This document shows, one piece after another, positions 18,313 to 26,830 of a stretch of DNA of 64,000 nt. The DNA comes from Salisediminibacterium beveridgei (GTDB taxonomy: Bacteria; Bacillota; Bacilli; Bacillales; Salisediminibacteriaceae). Within the stretch, counting starts at the first letter, position 1; every line of letters starts with the position of its first letter. The notes beneath the pieces were generated by a model. It was not told the origin of the DNA. It made no database searches and was given only the letters and a program-made list of their open reading frames with translations. Both the position numbers and the translations under genes were made by a program. Where the stretch lies: contig NZ_CP012502.1 in assembly GCF_001721685.1 (NCBI RefSeq), positions 2,914,001-2,978,000 on the forward strand. Direction: 5' to 3'.

Positions 18313-19347
18313 ATGACAAGACAAATAACTTTTTCCGAAGCGATTCGTGAAGCCATGCAATTGGCGATGCGTAAGGATGAGAATGTCATTTTGATGGGTG
18401 AAGACGTAGCCGGTGGTGCTGAAGTGGATCATCTCCAGGACAGTGAAGCCTGGGGCGGAGTCATGGGTGTCACCATGGGGCTCGCCACTGAATTTGGCCG
18501 TGACAGGGTACTCGATACGCCGATTGCCGAAGCAGGTTACATGGGCGCTGCGGTCACTTGTGCCGCGACGGGTATGCGTCCGGTTGCAGAGCTGATGTTT
18601 AACGACTTCATCGGCAGCTGCCTGGATGAAGTCATGAATCAGGGCGCCAAGCTCCGGTATATGTTCGGCGGGAAAGCGAAAGTACCCCTTGTGGTTCGTA
18701 CCATGCACGGGGCTGGTTTCCGGGCTGCCGCCCAGCACTCCCAGAGTCTTTACGGTATGTTTACTGCCATTCCTGGGATCAAGGTCGTCGTACCTTCCAA
18801 CCCATATGACGCAAAAGGTCTTCTCCTTGCCGCCATCGAGGACGATGATCCGGTCATCTTCTTTGAAGATAAGACGCTTTATAACATGAAAGGTGAAGTC
18901 CCTGAAGGTTACTACACCGTCCCTCTAGGAAAAGGTGAGGTGAAGCGTGAAGGAACGGATCTCACGATTGTCGGCATTGGTAAGCAAGTGAATACCGCTC
19001 TCGATGCAGCCGCCCAGCTTTCAGAAAAGGGATTGAACGTGGAAGTGGTAGATCCAAGGAGCATGTCCCCACTCGATGAACAGATCATTCTGGATTCCGT
19101 GATGAAAACGAACCGGCTGATCATTGTCGACGAAGCCAATCCGCGTTGCAACATGGCGACAGACATCGCCGCGATGGTCGCAGACAAAGGATTTGATTTC
19201 CTCGATGCGCCGATCAAGCGGATCACTGCTCCGCATTGTCCGGTACCGTTCTCACCGGTACTTGAAGATATGTATTTACCTTCCGCAGATAAAATCATTA
19301 CCGCCGTCAATGACATGATCGCAGACGACACCACCATGACCGTCTGA
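18313..19347 (+). CDS. acoB: Acetoin dehydrogenase E1 component, beta subunit
   Basis: This 344-residue partner of AcoA completes the E1 heterotetramer of the acetoin cleavage complex. The transketolase pyrimidine-binding fold (about 5-180) includes MGEDVAGGAE and DTPIAEAGYMGAA, followed by the typical C-terminal transketolase domain (about 200-325) with VVDPRSMSPLDE. The start lies 15 nt downstream of the acoA stop, behind AAAGGAGG. Family members are usually 325-345 residues, so it is complete. Confidence 0.93.
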   Translation: MTRQITFSEAIREAMQLAMRKDENVILMGEDVAGGAEVDHLQDSEAWGGVMGVTMGLATEFGRDRVLDTPIAEAGYMGAAVTCAATGMRPVAELMFNDFIGSCLDEVMNQGAKLRYMFGGKAKVPLVVRTMHGAGFRAAAQHSQSLYGMFTAIPGIKVVVPSNPYDAKGLLLAAIEDDDPVIFFEDKTLYNMKGEVPEGYYTVPLGKGEVKREGTDLTIVGIGKQVNTALDAAAQLSEKGLNVEVVDPRSMSPLDEQIILDSVMKTNRLIIVDEANPRCNMATDIAAMVADKGFDFLDAPIKRITAPHCPVPFSPVLEDMYLPSADKIITAVNDMIADDTTMTV

Positions 19348-19432
19348 ATGCCAACGCAGGGTGTGTGTCATGACCACACCCTGTTTTCATGACCAAATCC
19401 GCCAATTGAAGACAGGAAGGAGCGTTCAGCAT

Positions 19433-20707
19433 ATGGCCAAACAACTTGTCATGCCGAAGATGGGCATGAGTATGGAAGAGGGAACCATCGTTCTCTGGCA
19501 TAAAAAAGAGGGCGATCCCGTCAAAAAAGGTGAACCCGTTGTATCCATCAGCTCCGAAAAAATTGAAAATGACGTGGAATCTCCGCAGGACGGGTTATTG
19601 TTGAAAATCGCTGCGGTAGTGGATGAAACCATCAAAGTCGGTGAAGTCATCGGCGTTGTCGGTCAGGAAGGTGAATCTGCGGATACAGGCGGTCAAAAGC
19701 CTGCCAAACAAGAAGAACCTGCCGCTCAAGCCAAGCCCGAACCGGCGAGAGAACAACAGGCTGCTTCGATGAAACAACAGGCTGCTTCAACTGCTGACGA
19801 ACCGCGCAAACGCATATCACCAGCAGCGAAAAAACTCGCCAAAGAACAAGGCGTTGATCTGAACGATGTCACGGGAACCGGTCCGAAAGGGCGTGTGACC
19901 CGGGAGGATATTCTGAAAGCGGCACAAGAAGACACCTCGGATAAGCCGGCAACTGAACAAGTTGCTGCCGGAGAACCTGAAACAGCTCAGGCACCTGCTG
20001 AAGCGTTTGAATCAAAACCTTACAGCAACATCCGTAAAGTCATCGGTGAACGGATGAATGACAGCCTTCACCAGTCAGCGCAACTCACGATGATGCGTTA
20101 TGCCGATGTAACAAGACTGATGGCGTTTCGAAAAGAGACGAACGAATCACTCGCAACCGTCCACGGAGACCGCAAACTCACCGTGACGGATCTCGTCGCC
20201 CGGGCCACCGTCCTCGCCTTGAGGAAGCATCCATTTATGAACAGCGCGCTTGTGGACAATACCATCTACGAATACAAACAGGTCCATCTCGGCATTGCCG
20301 CATCCATGGAACGCGGTCTCATGGTCCCGGTTGTTAAGGACGCTCACCAGATGAGCACGCTGGCGTTATCGGGTGCGATACGAACGCTTGGTCAAAAAAC
20401 CAGAGACAATGAACTCGCTCAGGATGAAATGAAAGGTTCCACCTTTACGATTACCAATCTCGGCGCTTCCGGTATTGGTTTCTTTACGCCGATCCTGAAC
20501 CCGCCCGAAACCGGCATTCTCGGCGTTGGTGCAGGAGAAAAGACCCTCGTCATGAAAGACGGCCAGCCAATAGAAGCGATTCGTCTGCCATTAAGCCTGA
20601 CCTTCGACCACCGCGTTGTGGATGGTGATCCTGCCAGTCAGTTCCTCGCCACTCTTGTCACACTGCTTGAAGAACCGCATGCCCTGATGACGCTGGACCA
20701 GTGGTAA
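19433..20707 (+). CDS. acoC: Acetoin dehydrogenase E2 (dihydrolipoyl acetyltransferase)
   Basis: This 424-residue core enzyme transfers the acetyl group from E1 to CoA. Parts in order: one lipoyl domain with the lipoylated Lys43 in SSEKIEND; an Ala/Gln/Pro/Glu-rich linker (about 85-118); the E1/E3-binding domain (about 120-158); a second linker; and the catalytic domain (about 200-420) with the C-terminal DHRVVDGD active site. The start MAKQLVMPKMG, preceded by AGGAAGGAG, is used; the longer frame only adds a non-conserved stretch. No E3 gene (acoL) follows. Instead bdhA comes next, so a shared dihydrolipoamide dehydrogenase from elsewhere must complete the complex. Confidence 0.92.
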   Translation: MAKQLVMPKMGMSMEEGTIVLWHKKEGDPVKKGEPVVSISSEKIENDVESPQDGLLLKIAAVVDETIKVGEVIGVVGQEGESADTGGQKPAKQEEPAAQAKPEPAREQQAASMKQQAASTADEPRKRISPAAKKLAKEQGVDLNDVTGTGPKGRVTREDILKAAQEDTSDKPATEQVAAGEPETAQAPAEAFESKPYSNIRKVIGERMNDSLHQSAQLTMMRYADVTRLMAFRKETNESLATVHGDRKLTVTDLVARATVLALRKHPFMNSALVDNTIYEYKQVHLGIAASMERGLMVPVVKDAHQMSTLALSGAIRTLGQKTRDNELAQDEMKGSTFTITNLGASGIGFFTPILNPPETGILGVGAGEKTLVMKDGQPIEAIRLPLSLTFDHRVVDGDPASQFLATLVTLLEEPHALMTLDQW

Positions 20708-20746
20708 ACCATAAAATAATAGCTAGACAAAAGGAGCGATCTCATC

Positions 20747-21796
20747 ATGAAAGCAGCCGTTTGGTATAAAGCAAAAGATCTCAGAGTCGAACAAGTGGAC
20801 ACACCGACGATCAAACAAGAGCATGAGGTAAAAGTAAAAGTCAGCTGTTGCGGCATTTGCGGAAGTGACCTCCACGAATATGCGGCAGGGCCGATCTTTA
20901 TTCCTGTGAACGACCCCCACCCGATCAGTGGCGACAAAGCCCCGATCATCATGGGGCATGAGTTTGCAGGAGAAGTGGTGGAAGTCGGCTCCAAAGTAAG
21001 CCGGGTCAAGGTCGGCGATCATGTCGCCATCGAACCGATTTTGGCTCCATCCAAAGATGGTGCTTATGTCGATGAGAAGTACAACCTCTCCCCATTCCTT
21101 GGCTTTCACGGTCTCTCAGGCGGCGGTGGCGGTTTCAGTGAATACACGGTCCTCGGTGAACATATGGTGCACCCTGTTCCGGAAGGATTATCCGCAGAAC
21201 AAGGGGCACTGGTCGAGCCAGCGGCTGTTGCATTGCATGCCGTCCGCCAAAGCAGTTTGAAAGCCGGTGATACTGCTGCCGTTTTCGGCGCAGGGCCGAT
21301 TGGACTGATGGTGATCGATGCCTTGAAAGCAGCCGGCGCCTCGACTATTTATGCGGTCGAAGTATCCGCGGCGCGCCTGAAAAAAGCAGAAGAACTTGGC
21401 GCGATTGTGATCAATCCGAAAGAAACAGATCCCGTGGCAAAAATCCATGAACTGTCAGGCGGCGGGGTTGATTTCTCCTTCGAAGTCACCGGCATTCCTG
21501 CCGTTCTGAAGCAATGTCTGCACAGCACCCATACCGGCGGTGAAATGATCATCGTCAGCATTTGGGAAGAGGAAGCATCTTTCCAGCCAAATGACCTGGT
21601 TATTGCCGAACGGACGATGAAAGGGATCATCGCCTACCGGAACATTTATCCGCAGGTGATGGAACTGATGAAACAGGGTTATTTCTCCGGGGATCAGATG
21701 ATCACATCGCGTATTGGCCTTGATGATGTTGTCGACAAAGGCTTTGAGAAGCTTTTAAACGATAAAAGCCAGGTAAAGATCATCGTGACACCATAA
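20747..21796 (+). CDS. bdhA: 2,3-butanediol / acetoin dehydrogenase (zinc-dependent)
   Basis: This 349-residue medium-chain alcohol dehydrogenase interconverts 2,3-butanediol and acetoin with NAD(H). Visible features are the catalytic zinc site CGICGSDLHEY and GHEFAGEVVEVG, the long GPIFIPV...HPISGDKAPIIMGHE segment characteristic of B. subtilis BdhA, and the nucleotide-binding GAGPIGLM at about 186. As the last gene of the aco operon it would feed butanediol into the acetoin cleavage complex. That makes the operon a full route from 2,3-butanediol to acetyl-CoA and acetaldehyde. An SD AAAGGAG precedes the ATG. Confidence 0.92.
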   Translation: MKAAVWYKAKDLRVEQVDTPTIKQEHEVKVKVSCCGICGSDLHEYAAGPIFIPVNDPHPISGDKAPIIMGHEFAGEVVEVGSKVSRVKVGDHVAIEPILAPSKDGAYVDEKYNLSPFLGFHGLSGGGGGFSEYTVLGEHMVHPVPEGLSAEQGALVEPAAVALHAVRQSSLKAGDTAAVFGAGPIGLMVIDALKAAGASTIYAVEVSAARLKKAEELGAIVINPKETDPVAKIHELSGGGVDFSFEVTGIPAVLKQCLHSTHTGGEMIIVSIWEEEASFQPNDLVIAERTMKGIIAYRNIYPQVMELMKQGYFSGDQMITSRIGLDDVVDKGFEKLLNDKSQVKIIVTP

Positions 21797-21806
21797 GCTT
21801 TCATCA

Positions 21807-21850
21807 CAAAAGAGCTCCGTTGCATATCATACTGCAATGGGGCCCTTTTC
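21807..21850. terminator. Bidirectional terminator between bdhA and the cryptochrome gene
   Basis: A roughly 17-bp imperfect stem flanked by A4 on the left and T4 on the right sits between two converging genes and can serve both. Confidence 0.7.
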
Positions 21851-21853
21851 TGT

Positions 21854-23284
21854 TCACATCCCGAGTTCTTTTTTCCGATTCTGTATGGATTGATCCAGAT
21901 CAACCATCGGCTCAGCATACTTTACATGCATGTTGAGTTTGGCCGGGTCATAGACCACGTGACCTGGCAGCTCTTTGGGCAGATGAAGCCAATAGCGTGC
22001 GTAATCCCCGGAAGGGTCATAGCGTTTCCCCTGTCCGATCACGTTAAATGCCCTCAACTCCCGGAGGTCAGTTCCCACTCCGGCCTGATAGGCCCAGTTG
22101 CCATAGTTACTCGCCGGATCAAAGTCGATCAGCATCGCTTCAAAGTATGCCGCTCCCCAAAGCCAATCGATTCCTAAGTTCTTCGTCAAAAAGCTTGCAG
22201 CGTTCTGCCTGGCCCGGTTGCTCATGAAACCCGTCTGATTGAGTTCAGCCATCGCGGCATCGACCAACGGATACCCGGTGTTTCCCTGCCTCCACTTTTG
22301 AAAGGCTTCCTGATCCTGATGCCAAGGGAGACTGTCGTTCAACAAGCCTTGTCTTACAAACAGGCGCTCGTCCGTTGCCCGCATGAGCCACTGGAAATAA
22401 TCACGCCACAGCAGCTCAAAAAAAAGCCAGTAACTGGAGAGATTTCTGCCATGTTCGGCCTCCACCTTCATCAGCGCCTGATAGACCCGTCTTGGTGAAA
22501 GGGCTCCGCGACTGAGCCAGAATGATAATTTAGAACTGTCTTCAAAATCGAAAAGACCATCCCGGGTTTCTTTATAGGTATACACCCCGCCATTTTGACT
22601 GACATAGCTGTCGAGCCGATCCAAGCCAGCACGTTCCCCGCCTTGCACAATGCCTTTCTTCCCGTCCAGCCAGCTTTTCATAAAGTCCGGCAAGCTGAAA
22701 GTGACCCCTTCTGCTTGTTGATACATCAGAGACACTCTACTTTCCATCTCAGTAAACAGCCCCTGATCTTCTATAGAAAATGCTGAATGCTTTTTCGGAA
22801 TGCCCAGATATTTCTCCAGTTTCCCCCGGAATGTCGAAAAGGACATCGGGAAATCGCCCAGCTTCACAGGCAGATCTTTTTGTTTGATGAGTGTATGCCC
22901 TTCAAAGATGGACCATTTTATTTCCGGATGGCGGTTCATGAGCTGTTCCAGTTCCCTCCTCTCCCATACGCTGGGATGATCCTGTACAAGAACCTCTTCC
23001 ACACCGTATTCACGAATCGCAAAGGAAACTTCATCCACCACGTCACCAGATCTGATCGTGAACGATATGCCGAGTCTTTGAAGTGCCTTTCCGAGTTCAA
23101 TGAGACTCTCAGCGAGAAACCTTCGCCGGTTTTGGCCCATTCGATAAACGCCAGGCAAGACCTCCTCATCCTGACGCTCATCATGGATGTAGAGTCCGAC
23201 AATCCCTGCTTCTTTTTCCATCGCACGGATGAGCGGCCCATGATCGTGAGTCCGTAAATCCTGCCTGTACCAGATCAATTGCAT
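21854..23284 (-). CDS. DASH-type cryptochrome / photolyase-family flavoprotein
   Basis: This 476-residue blue-light flavoprotein is of the cryptochrome-DASH type, which repairs pyrimidine dimers mainly in single-stranded DNA. The N-terminal photolyase domain (1-135; LIWYRQDLRTHDHGPL) would hold an antenna pigment. The FAD-binding domain (about 200-470) shows NRARQNAASFLTKNLGIDWLWGA, DFDPASNYGNWAYQAGVG and the C-terminal GQGKRYDPSGDYARYW, all typical of DASH. ATG at 23284 is preferred over the adjacent GTG because of the SD GGGAG. It is divergent from a TIGR03643-family gene that commonly neighbours cryptochromes. Confidence 0.88.
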   Translation of the reverse strand: MQLIWYRQDLRTHDHGPLIRAMEKEAGIVGLYIHDERQDEEVLPGVYRMGQNRRRFLAESLIELGKALQRLGISFTIRSGDVVDEVSFAIREYGVEEVLVQDHPSVWERRELEQLMNRHPEIKWSIFEGHTLIKQKDLPVKLGDFPMSFSTFRGKLEKYLGIPKKHSAFSIEDQGLFTEMESRVSLMYQQAEGVTFSLPDFMKSWLDGKKGIVQGGERAGLDRLDSYVSQNGGVYTYKETRDGLFDFEDSSKLSFWLSRGALSPRRVYQALMKVEAEHGRNLSSYWLFFELLWRDYFQWLMRATDERLFVRQGLLNDSLPWHQDQEAFQKWRQGNTGYPLVDAAMAELNQTGFMSNRARQNAASFLTKNLGIDWLWGAAYFEAMLIDFDPASNYGNWAYQAGVGTDLRELRAFNVIGQGKRYDPSGDYARYWLHLPKELPGHVVYDPAKLNMHVKYAEPMVDLDQSIQNRKKELGM

Positions 23285-23399
23285 CACTTCTCACTCCCTC
23301 GGTGTTGCACTTTTTTCTCCATGTTTGAGTATGCCCCTGATCATCACCGCTTAATCCTGAAAATCAGAGAGCATATTGTTCGATGATGAGCAGGCGATC

Positions 23400-23408
23400 T
23401 GATACAAT
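23400..23408 (+). promoter_or_regulatory. Extended -10 promoter of the TIGR03643 gene
   Basis: TGATACAAT, an extended -10 form, lies about 37 bp before the start codon at 23445. Confidence 0.5.
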
Positions 23409-23444
23409 CCGATACACGAACTGATTCTAAGGAGGCATCGAGCT

Positions 23445-23711
23445 ATGAAAGGTACTGAACGCTTATCAGTTGAAGACATTGACCGCATCGTTGAAATGGC
23501 TTGGGAAGACCGGACCCCCTTTGATCTCATCGAATTGCAATTTGGCCTGAAAGAAAAAGAGGTCATTAAACTGATGCGAAAAGAAATGAAATCCTCATCC
23601 TTTCGCATGTGGCGAAAGCGAGTGAATGAACGATCCACAAAACACAAAGCACTGCGCTCAAAGGAAGTCAAACGCTTCCGGTCTCCGTTACAGAAAACTC
23701 TTACTTATTGA
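23445..23711 (+). CDS. TIGR03643 / DUF2805 family small protein
   Basis: An 88-residue basic protein with the family's typical opening (LSVEDIDRIVEMAWEDRTPFDLIELQFGL) and the FRMWRKRV signature near residue 52. Predicted helices at 8-30 and 32-45 look like a helix-turn-helix, so nucleic-acid binding is possible. The function is unknown. Members are often encoded next to cryptochrome/photolyase genes, as here where it is divergent from the DASH gene. AAGGAGG stands 11 nt before the ATG. Confidence 0.8.
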   Translation: MKGTERLSVEDIDRIVEMAWEDRTPFDLIELQFGLKEKEVIKLMRKEMKSSSFRMWRKRVNERSTKHKALRSKEVKRFRSPLQKTLTY

Positions 23712-23834
23712 TACAACAGAAAAAGTTGTCACGGCTCGTCCGCAAAAAGTCGTCGAAAATAAATTATGTTCACCACTGAGCATTAGACTTGCACATCATT
23801 AAGCGATGTTTTACACTATGGACATAGTATTAAT

Positions 23835-23850
23835 TGTGATGCGCATCACA
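23835..23850 (+). promoter_or_regulatory. Perfect CRP/FNR-type operator upstream of nox
   Basis: TGTGATGCGCATCACA is TGTGA-N6-TCACA, fully symmetric. A TTTTAT -10-like box at 23871 places the site near -41.5, the position for class II activation. Fnr-type activation under low oxygen, or control by the Crp/Fnr protein encoded at 26831, would fit. Confidence 0.75.
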
Positions 23851-23925
23851 AACAAAATGTCAGTGTGGCGTTTTATTTTTGAGCAGTTAAGTGAATCTTT
23901 TCACAACATAAAGGAGGACATCAAC

Positions 23926-25275
23926 ATGAAAATCGCAGTCATTGGAAGTACACACGCAGGAACAGCCGCCGTCCGGAATATGGCCCACCTCTATCCGGAA
24001 GCTGAGATCCACGTGTATGAACGAAACGATAATGTATCCTTTCTCTCTTGCGGCCTCGCCCTGTATGTCGGCGGTGTCGTGAAGGATGCGCAGGAACTGT
24101 TCTATTCTTCACCCGAGGAACTGACAGCCATGGGGATCCACGTTCATATGGAACATGACGTTTCCTCGATTGACACCGATAACCAGACCATTGATGTCGT
24201 GGATTTGAACAGTGGCCAAAAACGGACGGATGCATACGACCGCCTCGTTATGGCGACAGGCTCAGCCCCTGTTGTCCCGCCAATTCCGGGTGTTCATCTT
24301 GAAAATGTACTCCTCGCCAAAAATTATAATCAGGCGAACCGGATCATTGAGCAATCCAAAAAAGCCGATCGCATCACAGTCGTCGGCGGCGGCTATATAG
24401 GCGTTGAACTTGTCGAAGCTTTTCAGGAAGCGGGCAAAAAAGTGACGCTGATTGATGGCGAAAACCGCATCCTTAATAAATATCTCGATAAAGAGTTTAC
24501 TGATGTCGTCGAAGAGGATTTTGAGGCAAAAGGCATCGACCTCCGCCTCGGTGAATCGGTCACCCGTTTTGAAGGCGACGGAACCATTCAGGCCGTTCAC
24601 ACACAAAACGGGCGCGTCGAAACGGATCTGGTCATACTCTGTGTCGGATTCCGCCCGAATACCGATCTTCTTGCCGGACAGGTGGATATGCTGTCAAACG
24701 GCGCGATCACTGTGAATGATTATATGCAGACGAGTCACCCAAACATCTTCGCTGCAGGTGATTGCTGTGCGGTCCGTTACAATCCGACAGGGGAATACAC
24801 CTACATTCCACTTGCCACAAACGCCGTACGCATGGGAACACTGGTTGCACGAAACATCATGGCACCACAGTCCCGTCACATCGGAACACAGGGGACATCT
24901 GGTCTACACATTTTCGGATTGAATATGGCCTCCACAGGCTTAACAGAAACGACAGCAAACATGTTGGGTGCAAATGTGAAAAGCGTCACGATTCATGAAA
25001 ATCACCGTCCCGAATTTATGCCGACATCTGAAAATGTTCATTTGAAAGTTACCTTCGATCCCGATTCCCGGCGGATCTTAGGTGCTCAAGTCTTATCGAA
25101 AGCCGATGTGACACAGTCCATTAATACGTTCAGCCTCGCCGTTCAAACGGGGATGACGATTGATGACCTGGCTTTTGTCGACTTTTTCTTCCAGCCTCAT
25201 TTTAATCAGCCATGGAATTTCATGAACAAAGCTGGACTTGCAGCTTTTGAATCCCGTGAGCACGCAACCGTATAA
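23926..25275 (+). CDS. nox: NADH oxidase / CoA-disulfide reductase family flavoprotein
   Basis: This 449-residue FAD enzyme resembles water-forming NADH oxidases: His10 (GSTHAGTAAV) and the single redox Cys42 (SFLSCGLALYVGG) are at the family's standard positions. FAD and NAD binding are shown by GSTHAGT, VVGGGYIGVE (about 155) and TSHPNIFAAGDC (about 275). It would oxidise NADH with O2, or alternatively reduce CoA disulfide or persulfide, since these subfamilies share the same motifs. The start used follows AAAGGAGG; the longer frame has none. A perfect CRP/FNR box lies in its leader, linking it to redox or oxygen control. Confidence 0.85.
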   Translation: MKIAVIGSTHAGTAAVRNMAHLYPEAEIHVYERNDNVSFLSCGLALYVGGVVKDAQELFYSSPEELTAMGIHVHMEHDVSSIDTDNQTIDVVDLNSGQKRTDAYDRLVMATGSAPVVPPIPGVHLENVLLAKNYNQANRIIEQSKKADRITVVGGGYIGVELVEAFQEAGKKVTLIDGENRILNKYLDKEFTDVVEEDFEAKGIDLRLGESVTRFEGDGTIQAVHTQNGRVETDLVILCVGFRPNTDLLAGQVDMLSNGAITVNDYMQTSHPNIFAAGDCCAVRYNPTGEYTYIPLATNAVRMGTLVARNIMAPQSRHIGTQGTSGLHIFGLNMASTGLTETTANMLGANVKSVTIHENHRPEFMPTSENVHLKVTFDPDSRRILGAQVLSKADVTQSINTFSLAVQTGMTIDDLAFVDFFFQPHFNQPWNFMNKAGLAAFESREHATV

Positions 25276-25286
25276 GCATTGACGAC

Positions 25287-25316
25287 AACGCCTGACGATT
25301 CAGTTCAGGCGTTTTT
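25287..25316 (+). terminator. Terminator of nox
   Basis: AACGCCTGA/TCAGGCGTT stem followed by a T-run, just after the nox stop codon. Confidence 0.85.
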
Positions 25317-25332
25317 CCGTGGATAATCCTGA

Positions 25333-25767
25333 TCACAGGTCTTTTTTGAACACAAAGCTTGCCCGCTCATAATCCATATGTTCCACGTAGAAACGGTGCG
25401 ACTGCGTCCGCTGCAGGCCTGATGACAAAGCAATTTTTTCATAACCGTTGTCCGAAGCCCATTCCTGCACAAACTGCAAGAGAATTTCACCATACCCTTT
25501 GGAGCGTTCCTGCTGATCGGTCACAAGATCACAGATCCAGATCGAACGCCCGTCATATAAGTTCGTCATCGGGATGAAGCCCGTGACCGCTAAGAGATAA
25601 TCATCCACAATCAATCCAAACATCCGGTAGCCGTTCACTTCAATCGCTTCATTTACAAGTTCAAGATATGTTCCCTCATCCAGATGCGTTCGCAGCTGTC
25701 TCATCACAGGAAAGGCCGCTCTGAATTCATCTGCTTCGGTCAATTCAATAACGCTGATTTCACTCAC
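25333..25767 (-). CDS. GNAT-family N-acetyltransferase
   Basis: This 144-residue protein has the GNAT fold: the acetyl-CoA loop appears as QERSKGYGEILLQFVQEWA (about 86-105), preceded by the beta-strand IWICDLVTD and followed by ALSSGLQRTQSHRFYVEHMDYERASFVFKK. It would acetylate an amine on a small molecule or protein; the substrate is unknown. It stands alone between convergent nox and the OsmC/glutaredoxin pair. An SD (GGGGGAAG) lies upstream of the ATG. Confidence 0.85.
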   Translation of the reverse strand: MSEISVIELTEADEFRAAFPVMRQLRTHLDEGTYLELVNEAIEVNGYRMFGLIVDDYLLAVTGFIPMTNLYDGRSIWICDLVTDQQERSKGYGEILLQFVQEWASDNGYEKIALSSGLQRTQSHRFYVEHMDYERASFVFKKDL

Positions 25768-25871
25768 TTCACTTCCCCCCTTTTGATCACGCAGAGCCTT
25801 GATTAGTGATCTGCTCCTGAAACTATTCTATCATTTCTCACAAAAAAACAGAGCCCTGACTCAATAAAGAA

Positions 25872-25908
25872 AACGCCCCGGAATTGGCGTCAATTGTCCG
25901 GGACGTTT
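25872..25908 (-). terminator. Terminator of the glutaredoxin-OsmC operon
   Basis: AACGTCCCGGA paired with TCCGGGGCGTT, followed on the minus strand by TTTCTTT. Confidence 0.8.
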
Positions 25909-25922
25909 CTGTCTTGTCTTGG

Positions 25923-26363
25923 TTATGCTTTTTTCCAAGTAGCGTCAATCGGAATCCCTGCTGCTACGAAAGTGGTAAACACGGGACAACGTTCGTCCGT
26001 TATTTTCTTCAATTCCTCAATGCGCTCCTCGGATTCTGACGTTTGCACCGTCGCTTCAATCCCGACTTGCTGGAAATAAGACTGGACGTCTTTATCACCC
26101 ATCAGGCCACGGGGATCGAGTTCGCCAGTTACGCGAAAGTCGATCCCCTGCAAATCAAAACCGATTTCCTTAGCAACCATATTGGCAATGACGTTTTCAC
26201 AGCCTGCAAGAGATGCCAGCATATTCGCCAGTGGATCCGGCCCGGTGTCTTCACCACCCATATTTTCCGGTTCATCGATGATGACCGTGTGTTGTTTTGT
26301 CGTAAGTGTTGATTTCATCCCTTTTGCTGATCCGGTTACTTCAAATTCCATTTTCTGTGCCAC
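25923..26363 (-). CDS. OsmC/Ohr-family protein
   Basis: This 146-residue protein (start GTG, 8 nt after GGAGG; the longer frame adds a basic stretch without SD) carries the two family cysteines, in SLAGCENV and DERCPVF. OsmC/Ohr proteins reduce organic hydroperoxides with these thiols; a subset handles sulfur-relay or persulfide chemistry. It is the second gene after a glutaredoxin-like gene, 59 bp apart, so the pair could be enzyme and reductant. Which substrate it uses cannot be told. Confidence 0.85.
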   Translation of the reverse strand: MAQKMEFEVTGSAKGMKSTLTTKQHTVIIDEPENMGGEDTGPDPLANMLASLAGCENVIANMVAKEIGFDLQGIDFRVTGELDPRGLMGDKDVQSYFQQVGIEATVQTSESEERIEELKKITDERCPVFTTFVAAGIPIDATWKKA

Positions 26364-26421
26364 AAAACATTCCTCCTTATTGATGTTGTTCACGTTCTTC
26401 CGACGATTCACACGTCTTTTT

Positions 26422-26682
26422 TTATGACGGATTCTCACCCGAAGGACATTCCGTTTCTGTGGAGAACACCTGCATGATCTCTTCGTATTCCGTCAACACA
26501 AAATTCCCCATCACCACAGCAGGGGCTCTCACTTCTCCTGCATAAGCTTTGATTTCCTGGACGAATTTCTGATCACTGAAGAGATCGGCTTCGACATATG
26601 ATATCTTGCACTTGTCAAAATGTTTTCGGACAGAAGCACATTTTGAACAGCCCGGGATCGTATACAGGGTTATCCTTTCCAT
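26422..26682 (-). CDS. Glutaredoxin-like thiol-disulfide protein
   Basis: An 86-residue thioredoxin-fold protein with the redox pair CSKC (residues 12-15, after TLYTIPG) and the cis-proline loop RAPAVVMG. The motif fits glutaredoxin/NrdH-like proteins. A third Cys at 25 and a Cys near the C terminus (ECPSG) are extra. AAAGGAGG lies 7 nt before the ATG. It is first in a two-gene operon with the OsmC protein and is a plausible electron donor for it. Confidence 0.8.
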   Translation of the reverse strand: MERITLYTIPGCSKCASVRKHFDKCKISYVEADLFSDQKFVQEIKAYAGEVRAPAVVMGNFVLTEYEEIMQVFSTETECPSGENPS

Positions 26683-26830
26683 GAGAGGCCTCCTTTTGTT
26701 TTGTTCTGGCTGTTTGAGTTGATAGGTTCATTCTAAAGGACGCACATCATTATTTCTGTAATCTGTCATACATGCCTGCTGATCATGCTATAGTAAACTT
26801 AGATCGAAACCAAACATGGAGGTGGGCATC

